NCBI GenBank assembly: GCA_964615095.1
Contig: CAZTPX010000030.1
Coordinates: 1-64,000 of the forward strand
Reading direction: 5' to 3'
Length of the DNA stretch: 64,000 nucleotides
Source of the DNA: JANXQG01 sp964615095
Lineage (GTDB): Bacteria; Planctomycetota; Planctomycetia; Pirellulales; Thermoguttaceae
Of this stretch, positions 7,006-14,357 are shown one piece after another. The notes below the pieces were generated by a model. It made no database searches. It saw nothing but the letters and a program-made list of their open reading frames with translations, and was not told where the DNA came from. Each line of letters starts with the position of its first letter. The first letter of the stretch is position 1. The position numbers and the translations under genes were made by a program.

Positions 7006-8550
7006 TTATCGCCTGTCCTTGTCCTTATCCTTGTCGCGCGCGTTCGACTTGCTGGAAGTGGTCTTCGCCGGCGCGCGGCCGGGGGCGGGCGAGCCAGGAT
7101 TCACGCCGGCGCGTCCCGCTGGGCCGGTGGCGGCGCGTCCCGCTGGGCTGGTGGCCGCAGCCGTGCTGCCGGCGCGGCTGAGGGCCGTATTCGCGGGCGA
7201 CGCGCCCGGAAGATTCGGCGACTTGAAGCTGGACATGCTCGTCAGGCTGGCCCTCTCCGGCTGGCCGCGCACAGCACCGCCACCCGAGCGTTCGAGTTGC
7301 TGGCGTTCGGCGGCAAAGTGCGTCGTCTCCCGGGCTGCTTGGTGTATCTGGGCGCGCTCGGCGGCGGAGACCGCCTGCAGCCGCATGCCGCCGGCTTGAT
7401 GGATGTCGCGGGCCATGTGCAGATCGGCCCGCACCATCCCCGGGTGCGAGGCCATCATCGCGCGCTCAGCCGCCAAGGTGTGCGGCGGACGCATGTCCGG
7501 ATGGCCGCGGTAGTATTCGTGCCAGCCGTGCAGGTGGTCGTCCCACTGCCTCTCGCCCAAGTGCTCGACGTGATACCAGCGGTAGTAGGTGTACAGCGGA
7601 TCGTAACCGAACCGCGGCGAATTGTAGTAGAACCAGGGATGAATGCCCCAGGCCACGTAACGATCATCGTAATAATCGCCAAAGTAGTAATGGCCGTAGG
7701 CCGGTCGGGCGAACAGCGAAATGCTGAACGCGCCTACGTCCAGGCAGATCGCCGGGCGATAGACGGCCACCGGTCCGGCGAAATACACGGGCGAGAAGAC
7801 CAGTCCGCGACGGACCAAGGGGTAATCCCAGTGGCCGGGCATGTAGACCCAGCCGCGCGGGCACCAATAATAGCTCGCCGGAATCCAGATCCAGTCCGGT
7901 TGGCACACCGACCAGTAGCCCGGTTGCCAGACGTAACGCGTTCCCAGCCATTGCCAATGGCCGGCGATCCAGAAGAAGTTTGGACCCGGGGCTGCGCTCG
8001 TGGGGCCATTTTCGATGCTTTGCGGAGGCTGCGGAAAAAAGGTCGCTTCTTCGAGGTGGGCGGGCATCCAATAACCGGAAACCCATTGATGCCCTTGGCC
8101 CGGTGCTTCCTGCCAGTAGCCGGGCATCCAACGATAACCGGGCGGGGGCACGCGCCAAACGCCACTGACCCAGAGAAAGTCGTGACGATCGTCGTCCCAA
8201 CTCCAGTAGCCGGGGATCCACACCGCGTTTCCGCCCTCGGGTTTCATGTCGGGGGGCACCTCTTCGACCGCGGGGCCGGGTTGCTTGGGAACGATCACGC
8301 CGGTCGTCTGGCCCGCCGACACGGGTACGGCATAGGCCTCGTGTACTGGTCCGCGAGTCAGGACCTCGACATTGGGATCGGACTGGCCTGCCGCCCCGTT
8401 CGGGTCGCCGACGGCTGCCCCGTTGGGGGCCATCGGCAGCGGCGGGGGAACCTCGTCGGCACGCGCCGCGGACCCCATCTGGCCAAACATTGCCAGCAAA
8501 CCAACGCCACATAGCCAACGCCAAGCAAATGAGAGATTTCGTGTACGCAT
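7006..8550 (-). CDS. Secreted YXWGXW-repeat protein
   Basis: A 514-residue exported protein. The N-terminus (MRTRNLSFAWRWLCGVGLLA...AARA) is a signal peptide. The middle has tandem aromatic units of about 20-30 residues: WIPGYWSWDDDRHDFLWVSG, WMPGYWQEAPGQGHQWVSGY, FFWIAGHWQWLGTRYVWQPG and more, the WxPGxW / YXWGXW pattern seen in many planctomycete and proteobacterial exported proteins. A tyrosine/histidine-rich stretch follows (YGHYYFGDYYDDR). The C-terminus is Ala/Gly/Pro-rich and ends in a basic KDKDKDRR tail. The ATG at 8550 places the signal peptide at the N-terminus; longer in-frame versions do not. A structural or envelope role is likely but unproven. Confidence 0.8.
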   Translation of the reverse strand: MRTRNLSFAWRWLCGVGLLAMFGQMGSAARADEVPPPLPMAPNGAAVGDPNGAAGQSDPNVEVLTRGPVHEAYAVPVSAGQTTGVIVPKQPGPAVEEVPPDMKPEGGNAVWIPGYWSWDDDRHDFLWVSGVWRVPPPGYRWMPGYWQEAPGQGHQWVSGYWMPAHLEEATFFPQPPQSIENGPTSAAPGPNFFWIAGHWQWLGTRYVWQPGYWSVCQPDWIWIPASYYWCPRGWVYMPGHWDYPLVRRGLVFSPVYFAGPVAVYRPAICLDVGAFSISLFARPAYGHYYFGDYYDDRYVAWGIHPWFYYNSPRFGYDPLYTYYRWYHVEHLGERQWDDHLHGWHEYYRGHPDMRPPHTLAAERAMMASHPGMVRADLHMARDIHQAGGMRLQAVSAAERAQIHQAARETTHFAAERQQLERSGGGAVRGQPERASLTSMSSFKSPNLPGASPANTALSRAGSTAAATSPAGRAATGPAGRAGVNPGSPAPGRAPAKTTSSKSNARDKDKDKDRR

Positions 8551-9038
8551 GATCCTTACCTTGTACAAGACGAAATTAGTGACGGCAGACGCGACGATCC
8601 GTGTCACACTGGAAACTAGCAAATTAGCAATTTTAGCACCGAGGCCGCAGGGAATCACTAAGCAAGTGCTTGCAACGTGTTGACGGAGAACAGCTTGCGC
8701 CATCTTCCGCCTCCTCGTCGAGACCTCGGCATTCCGATCCGTAAGCGCCTGCGCGCAGTCATCTTTCGGGTGCTGTGTGCCATTATCGCGATACACGAGA
8801 ATTGGAGCAATACGAACTTTTTGGGCTGGAGAACTCTGAAGTAATGACAGAAATATGATTGACAGAAATATGCTTGGTTAGCGAAAACGGCCTGCCCCAG
8901 TGCGGATTATATTTCAGTCCTCTTCAAAACTGCGTTGGGCAGTTGTTACCGTCATCCATGGGCAGTATAACGATGGAGGATGCCGTACATGACTGCGCCG
9001 ATTCTCACGGACCCGTTCCAACTACGAGCCACCCCGCC
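8551..9038. other. Divergent promoter gap between YXWGXW and UroD-like genes
   Basis: No gene is supported here. The stretch holds a short direct repeat (TGACAGAAATATG twice, near 8845-8875) and in-frame upstream start candidates for the UroD-like gene without ribosome sites. Promoters for both flanking genes must lie here, but I cannot pick out convincing boxes. Confidence 0.4.
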
Positions 9039-10058
9039 ATGCAAAAACGCGATGTCGTCCGCCTGGTCCTTGAAGGAAAACGGCCGCCCTACGTGCCCTG
9101 GTCGATGGGTTTCACGCAGGAGGCCAAGGAGAAGCTGCAGCGGCACTATGGGTGCGACGACGTGGAAGGTCCCCTGCAAAACCACCTCTTGAAGCTTGGC
9201 GGCGAAATCGGCTTCTTCTCCGATCTCGGCGACAACCGCGTGCAGGACGTGTTCGGCGTGGTCTGGGACCGCAGCATCGACCGGGACATCGGCAACGTGG
9301 AGGGGCAGGTGCTCGCCCGGCCGAGCCTGACGGGCTACGAATTCCCCAATCCGGTCGAAGCCCGCTTCTTTGCCGATATCGGCGACAAGCTTGCCCGCTA
9401 CCCGGACCGTTTCCGCGTCTTTCAGATCGGCTTCTCGCTGTATGAACGGGCCTGGACCCTGCGCGGCATGGAGGCGCTGATGGCCGACTTCCTGGATGAG
9501 CCGCAGTTTGTCGAGGCCTTGTTGGCCCGCATCGCCGATTACAACCTGGCCCAAGTCCGCGAGGCCCTGAAGTACGACATCGATGCCGTCTATTTCGGCG
9601 ACGACTGGGGGCAGCAACACGGCTTGCAGATGGGCCCCCGCCTGTGGCGGCGGTTCATCTTGCCCCAACTCCAGCGGATGTACTCCCTGGTCCGCGCGGC
9701 GGGCAAGTTCGTGATGATCCATTCCTGCGGCGACGTCGATGAGTTGTTCGACGATCTGCTGGCCATCGGGCTGAACTGTTTCAATCCCTTCCAGCCGGAG
9801 GTGATGGACGTTGCCGAGTTGCTGCCCCGCTATCGCGGGCGGTTGGCGTTCCACGGCGGCCTTTCAACACAGCGAACCCTGCCGTTCGGCACCGTCGAGG
9901 ACGTGCGGCGCGAGACCCGCCGGTTGCTGGAGTTGGGCCGCGACGGCGGTTATATCTTTGCCCCCGCCCACGACGTGGAAGGCGACGCGCCGCTGGAGAA
10001 TATGCTGGCGGCGATCGAAGTGGTCCAGGGCCAGCCGGGATTTGTGGACCGGCCGTAG
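9039..10058 (+). CDS. Uroporphyrinogen decarboxylase (URO-D) superfamily protein
   Basis: A 339-residue TIM-barrel protein of the UroD/MtaA/CmuA superfamily. Motifs seen are MQKRDVVRLVLEGKRPPYVPW near the start, YFGDDWGQQHGLQMGPRLWR in the middle, KFVMIHSCGDVDELFDDLL and AFHGGLSTQRTLPFGT, ending GGYIFAPAHDVEGDAP. The HSCGD motif and the C-terminal 'GGYIFAPxHxVxxDxP' place it with methyltransferase/UroD-like planctomycete and anaerobe paralogs rather than with HemE of heme synthesis. The substrate cannot be read. I chose the ATG at 9039; in-frame upstream starts (8958, 8859) lack ribosome sites and family similarity. Confidence 0.8.
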   Translation: MQKRDVVRLVLEGKRPPYVPWSMGFTQEAKEKLQRHYGCDDVEGPLQNHLLKLGGEIGFFSDLGDNRVQDVFGVVWDRSIDRDIGNVEGQVLARPSLTGYEFPNPVEARFFADIGDKLARYPDRFRVFQIGFSLYERAWTLRGMEALMADFLDEPQFVEALLARIADYNLAQVREALKYDIDAVYFGDDWGQQHGLQMGPRLWRRFILPQLQRMYSLVRAAGKFVMIHSCGDVDELFDDLLAIGLNCFNPFQPEVMDVAELLPRYRGRLAFHGGLSTQRTLPFGTVEDVRRETRRLLELGRDGGYIFAPAHDVEGDAPLENMLAAIEVVQGQPGFVDRP

Positions 10059-10316
10059 GGTGGGACCAGCCTGCGCAAAAGTCAGAAAAAAGTGCATTTG
10101 GCGGCGTTTCTCCCGCCTCGGCCGCAGCGAGCAACCAGCCGTTTCGGGTCAGGCAGTTGTGTGACCACATCGAAAAAAGGCCTTTCTTGAGTTTTTGCGA
10201 CGATTTTCTACGTCTATGAGCGTATTCAAGTTTCCCTAAAGGTCTTGATCGCCCTGCGGAAACTGCGGGAATATGATCGCTTGACACTCTAACGATAGTC
10301 TCGCCACAGCCGAAAT

Positions 10317-10393
10317 ACCTAGACAATACCTAGCCACTTTGACCCATTTCCTAGCCACTTTTGCGGCGAACCTAGCCACTTCCTAGCCACTTT
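10317..10393 (+). repeat. Four irregularly spaced CCTAGCCACTT repeats
   Basis: CCTAGCCACTT occurs at 10329, 10350, 10371 and 10382 with starts spaced 21, 21 and 11 bases apart. The spacing is a multiple of about one helical turn (10.5 bp), as expected for a protein-binding array on one face of DNA. No gene is close except the end of the UroD-like gene; the 315-bp repeat begins 40 bp downstream. Confidence 0.8.
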
Positions 10394-10430
10394 TTGGTCA
10401 CATGACCATGCGTACAGTATATAGGGGTCG

Positions 10431-10745
10431 GGCACACGCCATTTTCTTTTAGCTATTTATTCGCAGAGTCAGAAAAATAATTAATTGCTGCCGCGGCAAG
10501 TGCGACCGTTCGCGAACGTTGCCCGGCCCGTAGGTGGGTCGAGGTACGAGACCCACGCGCCAGGGTTTCCGCGCAGCCGCCGGCGCAGGCGCCGACTTAG
10601 GCGAGTCGGCGCCTGCGCATTACTAATGGCCCCCGGTTCGCTACGCCGGGGGCTGGTTAGATTGTCAAAGAACAAATGCACGCGCAGAGTATTCAGGCGT
10701 GGCCTGAATCTTCTTCAGCGCGCTTTATACCCACATAATACGCAA
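10431..10745 (+). repeat. 315-bp direct repeat, left copy
   Basis: This segment recurs at 42282-42599 in the same orientation with, by eye, only one small indel (3 bp) and two or three substitutions. It contains an AT-rich head, GTGGGTC...GAGACCCAC, GGCGCAGGCGCCGAC...GTCGGCGCCTGCGC and GCCCCCGGTTCG...CCGGGGGC stem-loops, then an AT-rich tail. The open frames inside it (either strand) show no protein family and are coded across the hairpins, so I treat it as a structured non-coding element, perhaps a MITE-like element or an RNA. The copies bound the sulfur gene region. Confidence 0.9.
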
Positions 10746-11422
10746 GAACTTTCGCCACCATTTGCGCGCAGCTTTAGCCGGTCTTCATTTTGTAGGCCGT
10801 GAACAAGCGCAGCGCAGTTCCAACAGGGTCATGTTCGACATGAGGCGTTTCCAAACGCCGGCTGGGGGGTGCGCATCGGTGGCTGTTGGAACCGTCATTG
10901 AATCACTATCGTGAACAGGGAGTTAGGCGGGGAGCACCGCCCGCCAAGGGAAAATCGCGCCCTAGGATGGCAAATCTAACACCAAGGGGATTATCTGTCA
11001 CAAATCGAGGTTATAGTCCTAACTTTCCATCGTTATCCAATGTGGATTGCCTTGTAGATTACACGGCATTGCCGCGATATGTACTGGACTCCCGTGGCAT
11101 GACCCGGACAAATAAAGCCGATTGACCGTAATCCGACGTGGAACGAGGCGCTCCTGGTTTGGGCACGGCGTCTTCCATGCTGCAGTAATATGGCTCTTCC
11201 GGGTTTAGGTGCAAGTCGTTTAACCGGGACGGGGCACCTGTGCACGTGCCCCGTCCCGGTTAAACGACCCAGCAGGTAGCTCCGCACCTATCCTCGGAAC
11301 AGGCAGTAACATATTTTGGGAATGCCAGCGATGGATGCATCGGAACGGAAATTGCTCTGGGCAAGCGTGCGCATGAATCGCAGTCGCCAAGGTTCGAACA
11401 GCAAATATGGGGGAGATCCGAG
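10746..11422. other. Long non-coding gap upstream of cysE
   Basis: No credible coding region. The part after the repeat has a weakly conserved continuation shared with the right copy (TTTGCGCGC). It also contains the perfect inverted repeat at 11215-11268. The cysE promoter should be in the last 130 bases; no clear -35/-10 or -24/-12 match is visible. Confidence 0.5.
11215..11268. repeat. Perfect 23-bp inverted repeat (hairpin)
   Basis: Arms GTCGTTTAACCGGGACGGGG+CAC and its exact complement flank an eight-base loop (CTGTGCAC). There is no T-tract after it, so it is not a standard terminator for either strand. The palindrome lies about 150 bp before cysE. It may be a dispersed palindromic element or a cruciform/protein site. 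Confidence 0.85.
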
Positions 11423-12382
11423 ATGATAGCCGTCATTCAAGCCAAAGACCGTTTGCCCCTGTTGACGGAGCGCCTTGTGGATACCTACGCGGAGGTCGGC
11501 GGAACAGTACACCTCGGCCGCTGTCCGTTTCCGACTTACAACACGGTCGTTTCCATCATTGAAGACCTCAAGTCCGTGCTCTTTCCCGGGTATCGCCGTC
11601 GCGACAGCCTGCATTTATCGAACCTGATCTATCATGTCGGCAATTTGATCGACACGCTTTACGATCGGCTGACGCAGCAGATTGCCAGGGCACTGAATTA
11701 TGAATCACTTGCCCGCCGGCCCGGGGACGTGCCATCGAGCCACGAGCACGAATCGCTGGCGCAGGCAAAGACCTCGGCTTTTCTCGAGCAGCTTCCTCGC
11801 TTGCGGAAACTGGTTTCCCTGGACGCCGAAGCCGCCCACGCCGGCGATCCCTCGTGCCGGGCCATCGATGAAGTGATCTACTGCTACCCAGGCTTCGAGG
11901 CCGTGAGCGTCTACCGCTTGGCGCACATCCTCCACGAGATGGAGATCCCCCTGATTCCGCGGATGATGACCGAGTGGGCTCACAGCAAGACGGGCATTGA
12001 TATCCACCCCGGAGCGACGATCGGAAAACACTTCTTCATCAATCACGGAACGGGCGTGGTCATCGGCGAAACCTGCGTGATCGGCGAGTGGGTGAAACTC
12101 TACCAGGGCGTGACGTTGGGAGCGATGAGCGCCGTGACGGAGGATGGGGCCGCCGTGGGGCGCGGCGGCAAACGCCATCCCACGGTGGAAGACCGGGTCG
12201 TGATCTACGCGCAGGCGACCGTGTTGGGCGGCGATACGATCATTGGGCACGATTGCCTGATCGGTTCCAACGTCTGGCTCACGAAATCGGTGGCCCCGCA
12301 TACGGTCGTCAGCCTGGAGCGGCCCAAGCTGCGAATGCGGACCAGCCAATCGCACGACTTTGCGGAAGACTGGTCGATATAG
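11423..12382 (+). CDS. cysE: Serine O-acetyltransferase (CysE/EpsC type)
   Basis: Makes O-acetylserine from serine and acetyl-CoA, the carbon acceptor for cysteine synthesis. The 319-residue protein has an N-terminal helical domain (to about residue 180) and a left-handed beta-helix of hexapeptide repeats: GIDIHPGATIG, NHGTGVVIGET, VKLYQGVTLGA, VVIYAQATVLGG and HDCLIGSNVWL. The H-x-GTG-VVIGE catalytic-site pattern is intact. The long N-terminus is of the EpsC type. GGGGGAGATCC gives a ribosome site before the ATG. It lies inside the region bounded by the 315-bp repeats, with cysK 17 kb away, so partner genes are not in one operon. Confidence 0.92.
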   Translation: MIAVIQAKDRLPLLTERLVDTYAEVGGTVHLGRCPFPTYNTVVSIIEDLKSVLFPGYRRRDSLHLSNLIYHVGNLIDTLYDRLTQQIARALNYESLARRPGDVPSSHEHESLAQAKTSAFLEQLPRLRKLVSLDAEAAHAGDPSCRAIDEVIYCYPGFEAVSVYRLAHILHEMEIPLIPRMMTEWAHSKTGIDIHPGATIGKHFFINHGTGVVIGETCVIGEWVKLYQGVTLGAMSAVTEDGAAVGRGGKRHPTVEDRVVIYAQATVLGGDTIIGHDCLIGSNVWLTKSVAPHTVVSLERPKLRMRTSQSHDFAEDWSI

Positions 12383-13066
12383 TGTCCGACGCCTGAAGGC
12401 GCTCCTGGAAAAATATGAGGTCGATGGCCGAAGCACGCCCGGCCTGCGGCAGTCCAGCACTCCCCTTTCCGGTACGCAGCCTGGTGAGAGTATTCCGGAC
12501 GAAAATCTCCCGCAGGGTTGAGACGCGCGGAGAATTTATTGGAGTGGTCCAGCGGACTTCCTGACGCGACGTCTGTTGGCTGCATCGCGGGTTCTTGAAA
12601 CTTTCGATTCTCCGTGCCGGGCCAACGTCCGCCCGGGAAACCTGCTGGTTGCCCACCAACGGCCAAGGGAGATGATGAGCACCGAGCGCAACTATCGACG
12701 CTTGGCCGTCTTGCCAGGAGCTTCCCGGATCGAAGCAAGGACGATTCTTCCCAGGCTCCGCCAGCAGTGTTCTCCCAGCCGACAATTCCGGAACCGCGAA
12801 TTCAAAATGCTGTTCCATCTCGATCTGCCTTGCGTGTCGCGGCATCGCAATTGCAATTCATGGAACGACACAAGGAGGCAAGAAAGGCCAGACAGAATCG
12901 TCGGCCCGCGATTGCCTCTGTCGCGAGGGCCGCGCGAATTGGATTCGCGGTTGCCTTGCACGCCGCTGACCGCGTGGGAACGCCTTGCAGGCCATGGCGT
13001 GCAACGTGGAAGACCGGTCCCGAGCAATGAACGTGACACAGGCGTTCCGAACAAAGGAGGATTCCG
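12383..13066. other. 684-bp gap after cysE
   Basis: Short open frames on both strands overlap one another but none has a ribosome site with a recognisable protein. The last 20 bases contain the AAAGGAGG site of the next gene. I see no RNA gene, terminator with T-tract or mobile element. Confidence 0.45.
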
Positions 13067-13477
13067 ATGCGTACGATGAGATGGATTTCGTCCCTGATGG
13101 TGGGCTTGGGAGTGACCGTTGCCGCGCAGTCCGTGCGGGCCGGTCTGATCGACCGGTCGCCTGGCGCTTGCCAGCCGGTCAAGGCCGAGCCGCTCCCGGC
13201 GGCGTGCCAACCGGTTCATGTCTATCTTCCGCCGCCCAAGGCCTGCGAAGCGGTGAAGGCTTGCGAACCGGTCCATCCGCGCCTTTCCCTGGAGCGCGTG
13301 GGCTACCACGTCGATCACGGGGTCTATACGGCGTTTCATAAGGTTCGCGAAGGGTGGTATGGTGGGTACGGCAAGGGTCAGGTTGTGGCGGGCACGGCGC
13401 CGCAGGCCGCGCCCCTAGCGCCATCACCATCGGCGGCGGCAAGGTTGCCGGAGCCTCCGGCGCCGAGCAAGCCGTGA
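13067..13477 (+). CDS. Small secreted hypothetical protein
   Basis: A 136-residue protein with a strong AAAGGAGG ribosome site and a signal peptide (RTMRWISSLMVGLGVTVAA...VRAG). After cleavage it has four related cysteine units of about 14 residues (ACQPVKAEPLP, ACQPVHVYLPPP, ACEAVKACEPV), then a tyrosine/glycine stretch (VREGWYGGYGKGQVV) and a Pro/Ala-rich tail. The paired cysteines suggest disulfides or a surface role. No family recognised. A strong terminator follows at 13565. Confidence 0.75.
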   Translation: MRTMRWISSLMVGLGVTVAAQSVRAGLIDRSPGACQPVKAEPLPAACQPVHVYLPPPKACEAVKACEPVHPRLSLERVGYHVDHGVYTAFHKVREGWYGGYGKGQVVAGTAPQAAPLAPSPSAAARLPEPPAPSKP

Positions 13478-13490
13478 TCGAGAGCAGCAC

Positions 13491-13522
13491 GGCCGCAGTC
13501 CTGGCACACCAGGACTGCGGCC
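13491..13522 (+). repeat. 14-bp perfect hairpin downstream of the secreted gene
   Basis: GGCCGCAGTCCTGG and its exact complement flank the loop CACA, just after the stop codon. There is no T-tract directly after it. It may protect the mRNA 3' end or pair with the stronger terminator 43 bases further on. Confidence 0.8.
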
Positions 13523-13564
13523 GGGGCGTCTTGCACGGTTCGGACTCATTGGGAATAGGGTATG

Positions 13565-13597
13565 GGGCCGCGTCCTCGATGGACGCGGCCCTTTTTT
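13565..13597 (+). terminator. Intrinsic terminator
   Basis: GGGCCGCGTCC, loop TCGAT, perfect complement GGACGCGGCCC, then TTTTTT: a textbook rho-independent terminator for the secreted-protein gene. Confidence 0.93.
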
Positions 13598-13791
13598 ATG
13601 AACTCTTTCAGTACTAAAGCATGTCCTGAGAATCTGCCGTTCCCGATGATGGTGAACCGTGATTCTTCACAGGCAATAAGCTGAATCTCCAAGTGTTCCG
13701 CGCAACCTCATAAACCAGGAAAGAGCCTTTTCTCTCGCAAATCCCCGCGTTCCAAGAACAATTGCCACACAAACGGGTTTGGGCCAGGCAT

Positions 13792-13808
13792 TTGGCATGG
13801 TGGTTGCA
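13792..13808 (+). promoter_or_regulatory. Sigma-54 promoter of the BON gene
   Basis: TTGGCATGGTGGTTGCA matches the -24/-12 consensus (YTGGCAYG-N4-TTGCW) at every conserved base, with GG and GC exactly ten bases apart. The predicted start is near 13819, 43 bases before the ATG. Confidence 0.8.
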
Positions 13809-13861
13809 ATAGAACTTGTCCAGCAACAGTCAACAGTGAAACCGAACCGAAGAAGAGACCA

Positions 13862-14221
13862 ATGTTCCACCCAATTCGCAATTCTGCTCAGCCGTCCGAT
13901 AGGATCCTGGAGAATCGCATAGCCGAGCATCTGTTCGAGCGCGACGCGGTGGTTCTTCCTCCCTTGCAGGTTTCGGCACGAATGGGCACGGTGACCTTGC
14001 ATGGACTCGTCGACAGCCATGTCACCCGGCGGACAATCCTGGCGATCGTACGTCAAGTCCCGGGGGTACAGCGCGTCATCGACGACATTGAGGTGCCTAT
14101 TGCTGGCGACGGCGATTTGTGCCAAAGGACGCGGCACCGATTCTCACCTGCGCTGGCACGCTATTTTGAAGAACGGCGGCAGGGATTGGTCTCCGATTCG
14201 GCCGTGGTCTGGGATAACTGA
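13862..14221 (+). CDS. BON-domain protein
   Basis: A 119-residue protein with one BON domain (about residues 15-82): RILENRIAEHLFERDAV, VSARMGTVTLHGLVDSHVTR and VRQVPGVQRVIDDIEVP. The G-x-V-x-L-x-G-x-V strand and the 'V-P-G-V-x-x-V-x-x-x-L/I' end are typical. BON domains bind lipids or envelope surfaces. No signal peptide is visible, unusual for periplasmic BON proteins, so the cellular site is open. The gene has a consensus sigma-54 promoter. Confidence 0.8.
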   Translation: MFHPIRNSAQPSDRILENRIAEHLFERDAVVLPPLQVSARMGTVTLHGLVDSHVTRRTILAIVRQVPGVQRVIDDIEVPIAGDGDLCQRTRHRFSPALARYFEERRQGLVSDSAVVWDN

Positions 14222-14293
14222 GAGCTGGCAGCTCGCAAGCTTATGATCCGAGCCGGGTGGGGTCCGGAAACCTGCATCGAAACCAGCAAACGC

Positions 14294-14325
14294 AAAACGC
14301 CGGCGAGTGGTCCTCGCTGGCGTTT
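14294..14325. terminator. Hairpin between convergent BON and sulfatase genes
   Basis: AAACGCCGGCGAG and CTCGCTGGCGTTT form a 13-bp stem with one G-U pair and loop TGGTC. It is flanked by A-rich and T-rich ends and lies between two convergent genes, so it may serve both strands. The T-tract is only three bases long. Confidence 0.6.
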
Positions 14326-14357
14326 CGCGTTAGTGTCGATCAACAGCTACGTCTCGA

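Noticed and set aside
10317..10393. Possible CRISPR array
   Set aside because: Units are only 11 bases, spacers are 0-10 bases and no cas gene is near.
10481..10681. 66-codon minus-strand frame within the 315-bp repeat (also at 42332)
   Set aside because: The frame is repeated because the DNA is repeated. It crosses three hairpins and matches no family, so I treat the repeat as non-coding.
12576..13079. Overlapping open frames in the gap after cysE
   Set aside because: They overlap each other on both strands, lack ribosome sites and family motifs.
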